Below are positions 16,930-26,061 of a stretch of 64,000 nt of DNA, piece by piece. Made by a program: the position numbers and the translations under genes. This DNA is from Candidatus Aminicenantota bacterium. Its GTDB lineage: Bacteria; Acidobacteriota; Aminicenantia; Aminicenantales; Aminicenantaceae. The notes under the pieces are model-generated. The model did not search any database, was not told the DNA's origin, and worked only from the letters and a program-made list of their open reading frames with translations. The stretch covers positions 3,472,332 through 3,536,331 of the forward strand of contig CP070750.1 in NCBI GenBank assembly GCA_020348385.1, written 5' to 3'. The stretch's first letter is position 1, and each line of letters opens with the position of its first letter.

Positions 16930-17679
16930 ATGGTTCGGAACAAGACAAAAAAAACAAAAATCGGAAAGGTATTGGACAATGTTAGGCCTCAGCTGTTGTT
17001 GAGCGACCTGAGTCATGCGGCTTCTCTAGAACGGCTCGGGGAGAAATTGTTCGAACGCATCCACTGGCGTGCCCTCACGGATGAACCTGAAATCGCCATA
17101 ACCTTCGATGACGGACCCCATGCAACATCGACACCTCAGATCCTGGAGCTTTTGCAACAGCTTAATGTCCCAGCATCTTTTTTCCTGGTGGGTAAACACC
17201 TGGAAAAGTACCCTGAGATAGCCTGTGAAATGGTTGGTGCCGGGCATGAAATTGGCAACCACACCTTTTCCCATTCTCTATTATATGTGTCAACAAGAAA
17301 CAGAATTCGAAATGAGATAAGCCGTACAGATACCCTACTTAGGAATATCGACGGAGCCGAGCCGAAGTTTTTTAGACCGCCTGCAGGATTTTTTACGAAG
17401 CAAGTGTTGGATATTGCTGGACAATTGGGATACAAAACAGTCGTTGGCGATGTTTATCCCCGGGATCCTCATCTTCCGGGGAAGAAAAAAATCGTGGATA
17501 GGGTTCTCCAGCGGACCGTCGCGGGATCAATAATTATCTTACATGATGGGGGAAACACCCAGCGGGTGGACAGATCGCAAACTCTTGAGGCTCTTTCCGA
17601 GATCATCCCCATCTTGAAAAGGAAAGGGTTCAAGTTCAAAACGCTTTCAGATTTACTATTAGATCAAACAAATTCTTGA
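16930..17679 (+). CDS. Polysaccharide deacetylase (NodB family)
   Basis: This 249-residue enzyme has NodB motifs in order: TFDDGPH (catalytic and metal Asp at 60-61), the metal histidines H111 and H115 in GNHTFSHS, FRPPAG, and the ILHDGG motif near the end. These enzymes remove N-acetyl groups from peptidoglycan or other glycans. No signal peptide is visible, so a cytosolic glycan- or lipid-linked substrate is possible. It is third in the operon with the XRE regulator and acyltransferase. Confidence 0.88.
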   Translation: MVRNKTKKTKIGKVLDNVRPQLLLSDLSHAASLERLGEKLFERIHWRALTDEPEIAITFDDGPHATSTPQILELLQQLNVPASFFLVGKHLEKYPEIACEMVGAGHEIGNHTFSHSLLYVSTRNRIRNEISRTDTLLRNIDGAEPKFFRPPAGFFTKQVLDIAGQLGYKTVVGDVYPRDPHLPGKKKIVDRVLQRTVAGSIIILHDGGNTQRVDRSQTLEALSEIIPILKRKGFKFKTLSDLLLDQTNS

Positions 17680-17696
17680 TCTGAGAAAATCGCTGG

Positions 17697-18398
17697 TTAT
17701 TCGATCAGGTTTTGAATTTTCTCCCTAATATAATCCCGCAATTCTTCTGTGGAGAGAGAGCGGATTTTGTCCGGGGAGATGGGTTGGCCGAATTTGATTT
17801 TAATCGGCCTTGGACGGATCAGCCAGGATCCTTTGTGTTTAAGTTCAAATAAACCTGATAATCCGATAGGGATAACCGGAACGCCTGCCTGTTTGGCCAG
17901 ATGAAAAGGCAGTTTTTTAAACGAACCTAGATTTCCGTCCAATGTCCGATGTCCTTCTGGCAGAATGATGATGGATTTGCCTTTTTTCAGGGTTTTTTCC
18001 GTTATCTTCATGCTTTTTATCGAGGCATGGATGTTTTTCCGGTCGATCGGGATGTTCCCCACTTGCCTGATGGCCCACCCATAGACCGGCCACTTGAACT
18101 GGCGCATAGCCTCGACGCCGCGAACAAACGTGGGGACATAGGCCTCGAGTAGAGGGATATCGAAAAGGCTTTCGTGATTGGACATAAAAAGGTAAGTTTT
18201 ATTCGGTTCGACGTTTTCGGTCCCCTTCGCATGAACCTTGATGAAAAGGATCTTGAATAATAGCCTTAGGCTCTTTTTTATGAAAGGATCGAGGGTCTTT
18301 TGTCTTATAAAAAATGAGAGAATAATGCAAAGGAATAAAAGGAGGATAAAGTACAAACCGCCGACTAACCATGCATAAGCCGAAATCAGATGTCTCAT
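17697..18398 (-). CDS. 1-acyl-glycerol-3-phosphate acyltransferase (PlsC family)
   Basis: The 233-residue enzyme starts at ATG 18398, whose ATGA overlaps the stop of the lipid kinase gene; the longer frame to 18431 lies inside that gene. A membrane helix (about 10-31) precedes the active-site block NHESLFD (H75-x4-D80). The second block is LPEGHRTLDG and the lipid-binding block is GVPVIPIGL. It likely converts lysophosphatidate to phosphatidate. Co-translation with a DAG-kinase-like enzyme, which also makes phosphatidate, suggests a phospholipid recycling pair. It converges on the deacetylase gene. Confidence 0.92.
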   Translation of the reverse strand: MRHLISAYAWLVGGLYFILLLFLCIILSFFIRQKTLDPFIKKSLRLLFKILFIKVHAKGTENVEPNKTYLFMSNHESLFDIPLLEAYVPTFVRGVEAMRQFKWPVYGWAIRQVGNIPIDRKNIHASIKSMKITEKTLKKGKSIIILPEGHRTLDGNLGSFKKLPFHLAKQAGVPVIPIGLSGLFELKHKGSWLIRPRPIKIKFGQPISPDKIRSLSTEELRDYIREKIQNLIE

Positions 18399-19285
18399 TT
18401 CCAGAAAACAGGGACAGCCTGGTGGAGGCATTCGACCTGAACTGGCGTGATGCCGACCAACTCTCCGTCGGGCGTTAAAACCTTGGGGATGTCGGTCTCG
18501 ACCGAAATTTTTTTCGCTTTGAATTGCTCGACTTCATCCAAGTGGATGTGTTCCCCTGTGAAGATCTTAGGAAAACATTGGATCAGCCGTCGACGAGTGG
18601 CTTTACCCAAAAGAGTGACATCCAGCAGCCCGTCGTCGATCTCGGCATCTGGGGCCATTAAAAAATTGGATGTGTAGCGCGTGTTGGAAATCTCCACAAA
18701 AATATTTTCTCTTTCTAAAGTTTTTCCGTCGGCCTCTATTTTCACCTGGTACGCATTCAGGAAGGCCATCTGGTAAAACACACCCAGTGTGTAAGAAACG
18801 TTACCGAAAATCTTCAGTTTGTGGGCTGTTTTTCCCACGTCTGCAACAAATCCTAGGCCCAAGATATTGAGAAAGTAATAATCTTGACCGCGCGTGTGAT
18901 ACTTTCCCACATCCACATACCTTGGTTTTCCCAACTGGATGATCTCGATGGCATTTTCCCATCGGGAAACATCCAACTCAAAGTCACGGGCAAAGGCGTT
19001 TCCCGTGCCTATCGGAAGGACGCCGAGAGGGATTTTCCCTGTGTCGGGATTTTTGTAATACCCGTTGATGACTTCGAACAGAGTTCCGTCGCCTCCTGCC
19101 GCGATCACGCCTTCGTATTGGCTGAAATCCGCTTTGCCAACGATATCCACAGCATGCTCGGGATAATCGGTGAACTGGAGGTCGAATTTTATGCCCTTGT
19201 CGATAAAACAGGCCTCTACCTCTGGCAGGATTTTTTTTGCCCGTTTGTGGGCAGCGTGGGCATTGTATATAAGCAATACCTTCAT
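18395..19285 (-). CDS. Diacylglycerol kinase-family lipid kinase
   Basis: This 296-residue protein has the DAGK/YegS/BmrU signature AAGGDGT at 62-68, the LPIGTGNAFA segment and a C-terminal beta-sandwich. The family phosphorylates diacylglycerol or other long-chain lipids at the inner leaflet with ATP. The gene is upstream of, and overlaps, the PlsC gene by four bases. With the oxoamine synthase at 3842 in the same genome neighbourhood, a sphingoid or ceramide-like substrate cannot be excluded. AAAGG precedes the ATG. Confidence 0.92.
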   Translation of the reverse strand: MKVLLIYNAHAAHKRAKKILPEVEACFIDKGIKFDLQFTDYPEHAVDIVGKADFSQYEGVIAAGGDGTLFEVINGYYKNPDTGKIPLGVLPIGTGNAFARDFELDVSRWENAIEIIQLGKPRYVDVGKYHTRGQDYYFLNILGLGFVADVGKTAHKLKIFGNVSYTLGVFYQMAFLNAYQVKIEADGKTLERENIFVEISNTRYTSNFLMAPDAEIDDGLLDVTLLGKATRRRLIQCFPKIFTGEHIHLDEVEQFKAKKISVETDIPKVLTPDGELVGITPVQVECLHQAVPVFWK

Positions 19286-19501
19286 CAGAACCTTTATCGT
19301 TTTATGGAAAAATGGCTGTCCAATAGGAACATTTTTTCTAAGCCTATGTCAAGTGAATGAATGTGCATTTCCGCACACTCTGTGTTTCGATTGCGAACAT
19401 AGTAAAAGCCACATTTTGTAATCTCCCATATAGCTATATCTGAAACCCCTTTTCATACTCTTTTGGCATGAAACTTGGATATATATGTGGCGGAGGCCAA
19501 A

Positions 19502-21847
19502 ATGCTCAAAAATTATCTAATGATTGCAGCAAGGCTCATCAAAAAAAATAAGCTGTTCAGCTTCATCAATATCTTCGGTCTGGCTATAGGCTTAGCAACT
19601 TGTCTGTTGATTATCCTATGGATCAATGATGAGCTGAGCTATGACCGGTTTCATCAGAACGGGGATCATATATACACCATTGTTTGCTCCGATCTTTTGG
19701 CCGATGATAAATTCGCTGTAACGACACCCGCGCTCGCGCCGGCTTTGGAACAGGAATTCCCTGAGGTCGTTGCAGCCACCCGATACTATGAACCAGGAAA
19801 CATAGTGGTCAAATATGGCGACAAGAAATCTTTGGAAGATGATGTGGCTTTTGTGGATCCGCAGTTCTTGACAATGTTTTCTTTTCCCCCAATCAAAGGA
19901 AATCCACAAACAGCCCTGTCAGCCCCCAAGTCCACAGTCCTCACAGAATCCCAGGCTAAAAAATATTTTGGCACAGAGGATCCTATCGGGAAAACACTCA
20001 CCGTTGCAGGACGTTTTGATTTCAAAGTCACAGGGCTCGTAGAGGATCCTCCACTGAATTCCCACTTCCGTTTTGTTATGCTTGTGCCAGTCGATTTTCT
20101 TGAAGAATTTGGATGGAACTTGGAACAGTGGGATCGTTTTTTCATCGGGACCTATGTGCAGCTCCATCCAGAGAGCCCCGTGATCGAAAAGGATAGACTG
20201 TCCGCATATATTCATACAAAAGTCGAAGATTCGGAAAATCTTGAATTGTTTTTGTTCCCTGTGAAAGACATTCATTTGTACGCCTCCGATATCGGTGCGA
20301 TGGGGAGAACAGGGGATATAAAAAATGTGTATCTATTCTCGATCATCTCTCTCTTTGTCTTATTGATCGCCTGTATCAATTTCATGAATCTGAGCACAAC
20401 CCAATCGGGAAAACGGATCAAAGAGATCGGGATGAGAAAAGTTGTCGGGGCGTCTCGAAAGGATATTATCAAACAGTTTTATGGGGAGTCTATCTTAATG
20501 ACCTTTGTGGCTTTGGCGCTGGCATTTATTCTGATCGAGCTCTTCTTGCCTGTCTTTAATGGGCTTTCGGGTAAACAATTGCGATTGGATTTTTCCGGGA
20601 ATTATGGATTTTTCCTGGTTGTCCTTGGCATCGTTTTTACTACAGGCTTCATTTCAGGCAGTTACCCTGCACTGTTGTTATCCTCTTTTAAACCAGTCGT
20701 GATGTTCCGAGGAAAACGGGCATCCGGTTCCCATTTTCAATCCTTTTCGCGTAAATTTCTCGTGGTGGCCCAGTTTGCCATCTCGATTATCCTTATCATC
20801 GGGACAGTAATCGTTTACGCGCAGATGGATTTTTTACGACACAGAAAATTAGGATTTGATCACGAACGTATCGTTTCTATGGAATTGACGCAGAACCTCA
20901 GGCAAAAGTATGACGTGATGAAGACCGATCTCCTCAATCTTTCTTATGTTTCCCATGTGACATCGGCTTCGAAAAGGCCATTCACCCACATAAGTTCGAC
21001 GGATTGGCGAAGCCCGGACAACACCCGATATGTCCGGCTCGCCTTTACGGATGTTGGGTATGACTATCTGGAAACATTCGGATTGGAATTGGCGGAAGGA
21101 AGGTTTTTTTCGAAAGAATATTCCTTGGATGAGAATAACTATATCCTGAACGAGACAGCTGTCCGGCAGATGGGATTCGCGAATCCTGAGGGCCATGAGA
21201 TCGAAGTCTTCGACAATAGGGGAGTTGTTATCGGCGTGGTCAAAGACTATCACTATGAATCTCTTCATTCACCCATCGGGCCACTGGTGCTGCGGTTTGC
21301 AGAAGAAGGGCAGAATTATCTTTATGCAAAAATAAAACCGACGAATATCGAGAAAGCCTTGAAAGACTTCGAAGGGATTTGGAACTATTTGGAACTTGAC
21401 TATCCATTCAATTACAGATTTTTCGATTCTGACTTTGACGGAATGTACAGGGTAGAGAATAGATTCAAAAAGATCCTGGGCTATTTTGCCATGTTTGCGG
21501 TTTTCATTTCTTGTTTGGGCCTTTTTGGCTTGGCTTGTTATCTGACAGAGCAGCGGACAAAGGAGATCGGGATCCGTAAGGTACTCGGCGCCTCGATTCC
21601 CCGGCTGATTCTGATGTTTTCAAAAGAATTCGCTAAATGGGTGATCGTTGCTAATCTGATCGCCTGGCCTGTGGCCTATTTTGCCATGTCCAAGTGGCTC
21701 CAGGGATTCGCCTATCGGACCGGCATCCAGGTCTGGATTTTTCTTTTCTCATCACTCCTTGCACTGCTTGTTGCTTTGAGCACAGTTACCATTCATACAA
21801 CCAAGGCTGCACTGGCTAATCCTTCTGATTCTTTGAAGTACGAATGA
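19502..21847 (+). CDS. FtsX/MacB-type ABC transporter permease (copy 3)
   Basis: The start is ATG 19502 (MLKNYLMIAARLIKKNKLFS), with GGAGG seven bases upstream; the frame from 19475 lacks a site. The 781-residue protein has the helix FSFINIFGLAIGLATCLLII, a MacB-like periplasmic core, the coupling segment KRIKEIGMRKVVGAS, the second unit with EQRTKEIGIRKVLGAS, and the end NPSDSLKYE. It stands alone with neither ATPase nor regulator. It is divergent from the lipid-kinase operon across about 215 bases that hold nothing else I recognise. Confidence 0.93.
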   Translation: MLKNYLMIAARLIKKNKLFSFINIFGLAIGLATCLLIILWINDELSYDRFHQNGDHIYTIVCSDLLADDKFAVTTPALAPALEQEFPEVVAATRYYEPGNIVVKYGDKKSLEDDVAFVDPQFLTMFSFPPIKGNPQTALSAPKSTVLTESQAKKYFGTEDPIGKTLTVAGRFDFKVTGLVEDPPLNSHFRFVMLVPVDFLEEFGWNLEQWDRFFIGTYVQLHPESPVIEKDRLSAYIHTKVEDSENLELFLFPVKDIHLYASDIGAMGRTGDIKNVYLFSIISLFVLLIACINFMNLSTTQSGKRIKEIGMRKVVGASRKDIIKQFYGESILMTFVALALAFILIELFLPVFNGLSGKQLRLDFSGNYGFFLVVLGIVFTTGFISGSYPALLLSSFKPVVMFRGKRASGSHFQSFSRKFLVVAQFAISIILIIGTVIVYAQMDFLRHRKLGFDHERIVSMELTQNLRQKYDVMKTDLLNLSYVSHVTSASKRPFTHISSTDWRSPDNTRYVRLAFTDVGYDYLETFGLELAEGRFFSKEYSLDENNYILNETAVRQMGFANPEGHEIEVFDNRGVVIGVVKDYHYESLHSPIGPLVLRFAEEGQNYLYAKIKPTNIEKALKDFEGIWNYLELDYPFNYRFFDSDFDGMYRVENRFKKILGYFAMFAVFISCLGLFGLACYLTEQRTKEIGIRKVLGASIPRLILMFSKEFAKWVIVANLIAWPVAYFAMSKWLQGFAYRTGIQVWIFLFSSLLALLVALSTVTIHTTKAALANPSDSLKYE

Positions 21848-21966
21848 TCCCTTAGCTTTATTTCTTCCCAAAAAAAACTGTTTCTTGATGCTTGATCTAT
21901 CAAAAATCCAGAAATGCGATTGATTTCCTTTTATTCCTGTGGTAGAAGCTTCTAGGAGAAAAACCA

Positions 21967-23310
21967 CTGCTGAATATTAAAAACGATAAAAAAATCCCAT
22001 TGCACCGAGCTATCGGTTTGCCTCAAGCAACAGCTTTAGTTGTGGGGTCAATCATCGGTGCTTCCATTTTTGTGCAACCTTCTGAAATTACCGGTCAGGT
22101 CAATTCGATCACAGGAGTTCTCCTGGTATGGCTGGTATCGGGGATTCTGTCTTTTTTTGGTGCCTTGGTGTGTGCGGAGCTGGCATCCATTTTCACTCGG
22201 TCCGGGGGAATTTATGTCTATCTAAAAGAAGCATTTTCTCCTTCGATTGGGTTTCTTTGGGGTTGGACTATGTTTTGGAGTGTGCATTCGGGGATTATCG
22301 CAGCGATTGCGGTCATATTTTCCCGCTATTTCTCCTATTTCTTACCGATGAATGATTTTTTGATCAATGCTGTTGCCATCGCTGCCATAGCTTTCCTCTC
22401 TGCAATTAATTATCTCGGCGTCAAACAAGGTAGCACTTTTCAAACCCTTTTTACTCTGGGAAAAATTCTTGCAATTTTATTCATTATTGTTGTCGGTTTT
22501 GTGCTTGGTTCAAGAATTTCAGATCATTTCACACTTGGCGATATTGCGCAGAATGATATTTCTCTGGGTCCATTTTTTCTTGCACTCATTGCGGGTTTAT
22601 TTGCCTTCGGTGGATGGCAGATGGTTACCTATAATGCCGAAGAAACCAAAAATCCACAGAAAAACATCCCTCGTGCACTGATGATTGGAATGCTGATCGT
22701 CACGATCTGTTACATTGCTTTGAATGCTGTGTATATGTACATTTTGCCTCTTGATAAAGTCGCATCTTCCACACGGATTGCCGCCGATGCTGCCAATGCT
22801 CTTATCGGATATGGAGGAGGAGCTTTCATGTCTGGTTTGGTGATGTTCTCCACAGTCGGGGCGTTGAGTGGTATCATACTTAGCGGCCCGCGTGCCTATT
22901 TTGCCATGGCTCAAGATGGATTGATATTTAAATGGATGGGCAAGATCCACCCCAGATACAGAACACCCCATAGGGCAATTGTTATACAGGCGGTTTGGGC
23001 TTCTGTGCTTGTGACAACGGGCAGCTACAGAGTCCTGTTCACTCGAGTTGTCTTTGCCGCATGGATATTCTATGGGTTAATGGCAATAGGGCTGTTTTTG
23101 TTACGACGCAGACCAGAAATCAAAAGGGAATACCGAATATGGGGTTATCCACTGGTTCCTGCAATTTTTGTGCTAGCAGCGTTTTCCCTCGTGGTAAACC
23201 AAATTATTTCGGACCCTGCTGAAAGCCTGATTGGGTTGACCTTTATATTGATAGGATTGCCAGCGTATCATTTTTGGTTTAGAAAAATACGAAACGAGGA
23301 TCAAAAATGA
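21967..23310 (+). CDS. Amino acid permease (APC superfamily)
   Basis: This protein of about 440 residues has roughly twelve hydrophobic helices. The first contains the APC motif ALVVGSIIGASIFVQP and the sixth lies near FFLALIAGLFAFGGWQM. It likely imports an amino acid or small amine, or exchanges one. The start is unusual: AGGAG at 21954-21958 points to CTG 21967 or 21970, giving LNIKNDKKIPLHRAIGL. The TTG at 22000 has no ribosome site and would shorten the usual N-terminus, and there is no in-frame ATG or GTG. It overlaps the amidohydrolase start by ATGA, so the two are coupled. Confidence 0.88.
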   Translation: MLNIKNDKKIPLHRAIGLPQATALVVGSIIGASIFVQPSEITGQVNSITGVLLVWLVSGILSFFGALVCAELASIFTRSGGIYVYLKEAFSPSIGFLWGWTMFWSVHSGIIAAIAVIFSRYFSYFLPMNDFLINAVAIAAIAFLSAINYLGVKQGSTFQTLFTLGKILAILFIIVVGFVLGSRISDHFTLGDIAQNDISLGPFFLALIAGLFAFGGWQMVTYNAEETKNPQKNIPRALMIGMLIVTICYIALNAVYMYILPLDKVASSTRIAADAANALIGYGGGAFMSGLVMFSTVGALSGIILSGPRAYFAMAQDGLIFKWMGKIHPRYRTPHRAIVIQAVWASVLVTTGSYRVLFTRVVFAAWIFYGLMAIGLFLLRRRPEIKREYRIWGYPLVPAIFVLAAFSLVVNQIISDPAESLIGLTFILIGLPAYHFWFRKIRNEDQK

Positions 23311-24287
23311 AAATGATAGATTTTCACAATCACTTTTATCCTCCGGAGTACTTGGAGGCCATACAGATAGGGCCAAGCAATGTTAAAATAACTTTTGATG
23401 CGGATAACAATCCGCTTCTCCACTATCCCGGGGATTATAATATCGTGGTTCGCGGTCACAGAGACATCGAGTATCGGGCAGAGGTTTTGGAAAAAGCAGG
23501 AGTCGACAAACAGATTCTCACTTTCACGACACCCGGGACGCATGTCGAATCTCCCGCACGCTCTGTCGAATTAGCCCGTCTGGTGAATAACAGCCTTTCG
23601 AAGATCATGAACGAGAGAAGAGACCGATTTTCAGCGTTGGCGACACTTCCGCTGAATGACCCTGTTGCGTCTGTTGTTGAATTTGAGCGTGCGTTTAATG
23701 AACTGGGATTCAAAGGAGTCATGCTTCACAGTAATATCAATGGTACTGCTCTGAGTGAACAGCGTTTTTGGCCTTTGTACGAAAAAGCCGACGATTTGAG
23801 AGCCGTGTTTTATATCCATCCCTCTTTTCCTGTCGGGGTGGAGGCCATGACAGATTATCGGCTTATGCCTCTAGTCGGTTTTCCGTTCGAAACGACATTG
23901 GCAGCGGCGAAACTGGTTTTCAGCGGTGTTGTCGAAAAATATCCTGGGATCAGGTGGGTTCTGGGACACCTAGGCGGGGCCATCCTGTATCTTGCAGAAC
24001 GGCTTGACCGCGGGTATTTTGCTTTTGAAGAGTGCAGGGCGAATATCAGCAAGCCACCGAGCGAATATTTGAAGGAATTTTATTATGATTCGGTTAATTT
24101 TGATCCCCATGCTTTAAAGTTCGCCATAAGCTTTGCCGGCGAAAGTCAATTCGTAGCGGGCAGCGATTATCCTCACAAGATCGGAAGCCTAGAGATGATG
24201 GTTTCCAGCATAGAGGAGCTGGATATTCCTGAAGATACAAAAGCCAAAATTTACGGAGAAAATGCGGCTAGATTGTTAGAGTTGTAG
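23307..24287 (+). CDS. Amidohydrolase family protein (ACMSD-like)
   Basis: This 326-residue metal-dependent TIM-barrel enzyme has the N-terminal DFHNHFYPPEY (H-x-H), a later histidine in FYIHPSFP, LGHLGGAIL, and the aspartate in GSDYPH. This pattern matches the amidohydrolase-2 group that includes ACMSD and related decarboxylases. Coupling to an amino acid/amine permease suggests catabolism of an imported compound, but the substrate cannot be read from the sequence. Confidence 0.9.
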   Translation: MKMIDFHNHFYPPEYLEAIQIGPSNVKITFDADNNPLLHYPGDYNIVVRGHRDIEYRAEVLEKAGVDKQILTFTTPGTHVESPARSVELARLVNNSLSKIMNERRDRFSALATLPLNDPVASVVEFERAFNELGFKGVMLHSNINGTALSEQRFWPLYEKADDLRAVFYIHPSFPVGVEAMTDYRLMPLVGFPFETTLAAAKLVFSGVVEKYPGIRWVLGHLGGAILYLAERLDRGYFAFEECRANISKPPSEYLKEFYYDSVNFDPHALKFAISFAGESQFVAGSDYPHKIGSLEMMVSSIEELDIPEDTKAKIYGENAARLLEL

Positions 24288-24315
24288 TCAGATTCTAACA
24301 TTTTACGTTGCTTTT

Positions 24316-24666
24316 TTATTCCTTCCTTATCCTCGTGATTTCGAAAACGACCGGATTGAAAGCATCGGGACAGGCATGGGTTTTTGTGTCCGGATTTTCG
24401 AGCCAGGGAAACTGAGCGTTGAATAACATGGCGAATACCGCAGGCATCATGCTGTAAAGTGCATGGATACAGATTTTCCCTTTGACTCCCGATTCTTTGA
24501 ATTCCGCAACATCCCCGATTTTATGCAAGTCACAGGTCCCTTTGATCACTTTTGTTTGCACCGCAGTGATGGCCTTTGCTTCTAAATTTGTGCCATTCAG
24601 AAATCCAGGATACGTAGCTGCCAAGGCAGCACAAGGAACGGTTTTGCAGAAATCTCGTCTTCTCAT
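24316..24666 (-). CDS. Tat-leader TIGR04076-like protein
   Basis: This 116-residue protein begins MRRRDFCKTVPCAALAAT, a twin-arginine-type leader. The mature part ends with PWLENPDTKTHACPDAFNPV and VFEITRI, which fits the small TIGR04076 family (the fPW...aCPD..NPVvFei pattern) as I remember it. The family has no established function. Most members I know of are cytosolic, so the leader is noteworthy. It is last in a three-gene cluster with another Tat-leader peptide. Confidence 0.7.
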   Translation of the reverse strand: MRRRDFCKTVPCAALAATYPGFLNGTNLEAKAITAVQTKVIKGTCDLHKIGDVAEFKESGVKGKICIHALYSMMPAVFAMLFNAQFPWLENPDTKTHACPDAFNPVVFEITRIRKE

Positions 24667-24670
24667 CGTT

Positions 24671-25033
24671 TTATCCCTCCTCGATCCAGAGATCTCGATC
24701 CATATCTTTCCAGAATTCTAGTCTCATGCTGCTGTGGTTGAAAACATCAGTATAATAGGGATCGTTTTTCTTGTATTCCTCATATGGACCCTCATAGTTG
24801 GAGCGCCGGGCTTTGTAATCTTCATAATCTGTCAGGCTGTCGTATTCCCACATGATAAAGTGCCGATTGGATTCTTCGCCTGCGACCGTTTTGACAAAAT
24901 ACCTCACACTCTTCCATTCTTTGAAGAGCTCCCGGTGGCCATTCACCCATTTGAACCATCGGCGGATCGCGTCATCATGTTTTTCCTGTTTCCCCTCAGC
25001 GACCAACCAGCTTTCCACTTCAAAAACAGCCAT
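24671..25033 (-). CDS. Small protein, possible dimeric alpha/beta-barrel fold
   Basis: This 120-residue protein has no leader and is rich in aromatic residues: it starts AVFEVESWLVAEGKQEKHDD and contains VRYFVKTV, RHFIMWEYDSLTDYEDY and YYTDVF. The order resembles NIPSNAP/Dabb-type ferredoxin-like barrels, but I do not recognise a specific family. The ATG at 25033 has AGGAGG six bases upstream and overlaps the previous stop as TGATG. It ends five bases before the TIGR04076-like gene. Confidence 0.6.
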   Translation of the reverse strand: MAVFEVESWLVAEGKQEKHDDAIRRWFKWVNGHRELFKEWKSVRYFVKTVAGEESNRHFIMWEYDSLTDYEDYKARRSNYEGPYEEYKKNDPYYTDVFNHSSMRLEFWKDMDRDLWIEEG

Positions 25034-25263
25034 CACAAACCTCCTTTGAAGACCCCAAACTCCCCTCCATATTTGCGCACAATTCGGAGAAGTTTATTAG
25101 CAGAACAAGCCGGAAAAATGCCGCGTTTCAGGGAATTTGTTTCATAGTGAGAAGCGTCGGAACGCAATGCTTTCTCAGGTGGTAAAGCTATGAGAAATAC
25201 ACTTCCCATTATCCCTTTTTTTAAAAACTTTCTTCTTTCCAAAGGTTTTTCAAAGCGATCCAT
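25033..25263 (-). CDS. Short Tat-leader protein
   Basis: This 76-residue protein starts at ATG 25263 with GGAGG upstream; a TTG at 25275 is less likely. The leader ERRKFLKKGIMGSVFLIAL fits twin-arginine export. The mature part of about 45 residues contains a single cysteine in CSANKLLRIVRKYGGEFG and no recognised domain. Its size suggests a small accessory subunit or the remnant of a longer exported enzyme. It is first in the cluster. Confidence 0.55.
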   Translation of the reverse strand: MDRFEKPLERRKFLKKGIMGSVFLIALPPEKALRSDASHYETNSLKRGIFPACSANKLLRIVRKYGGEFGVFKGGL

Positions 25264-25431
25264 CCTCACCTCCAATTGTTTTTGTCGTGCTTACATAGGG
25301 TGTATGTTATTGGATTTATTCTCTTTTTCCAACCGAATATTAACAATTTTGACATTCGCTTCTTCCAATGGTATAAGCCAAATAGCAACACGATGTCACT
25401 TATTCAAGGATTGAAAGTGGGGAGAAAAAAC

Positions 25432-26055
25432 ATGTTTAAGAAATTGTTGCTGGTTTTTATCATAATGTCCCTTTTTTCTCTTTGTGGTCCCGTTGTGTTG
25501 ATTCCTCCAGAAATCGATCTCATCCCGTTTGAGCGAATCGGATTGATATCATTTTCGTTGGAAAATGCTGCCGGTCGGATCGATGAAATTGCCACCCAGC
25601 GTTTTTTGCAGGAAATTACATTTCATCAGAGAGGTGCTCAGATTATCGAACTGGGAACCCTGGAAGATGTGTTGGCGAGAATCGATAAATCGACGATCGA
25701 CCAAGAAGCTGCCCTGGCAATCGGAAAAGAGTATGGGGTTACCGCATTTTTTTTCGGCAAAATTTCTGTTTCTGAAGTCAGACCGCAAATCGATATCAGC
25801 ACATTGATCTCAAGCATGAGAGTCCAGGCTGTTTTTAGCATGTCTGCAACGGCCAGGTTTTTGTCCACAGAAACAGGAGTGACATTATGGACGGATTCTG
25901 TCCTTGAGAAAGACTCCCTTGCCTATTTGAGCATGGAACATGGCCAGATCCCCTATTTTGATGTAAGGGACCAAGAAGAGACATACAGAGAACTCATCGA
26001 ACGTCTGATTTATGCGTTGACGAGAGATTTTCGTCCCACAAAGAGACGACTATAA
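25432..26055 (+). CDS. CsgG-like envelope protein
   Basis: This 207-residue protein starts at ATG 25432 with GGGGAG upstream; the frame back to 25276 lies in the intergenic region. A signal peptide (FKKLLLVFIIMSLFSLCG) may end at a cysteine, but the lipobox is poor. The body shows the CsgG/TolB-N pattern: IGLISFSLENAAG, an amphipathic helix, a LGTLEDVL segment, AIGKEYGVTAFFFGKIS and SATARFLSTETGVTLWTDS. Proteins of this fold act at the outer membrane or in lipoprotein complexes. Its role here is unknown. Confidence 0.65.
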   Translation: MFKKLLLVFIIMSLFSLCGPVVLIPPEIDLIPFERIGLISFSLENAAGRIDEIATQRFLQEITFHQRGAQIIELGTLEDVLARIDKSTIDQEAALAIGKEYGVTAFFFGKISVSEVRPQIDISTLISSMRVQAVFSMSATARFLSTETGVTLWTDSVLEKDSLAYLSMEHGQIPYFDVRDQEETYRELIERLIYALTRDFRPTKRRL

Positions 26056-26061
26056 TATCTG

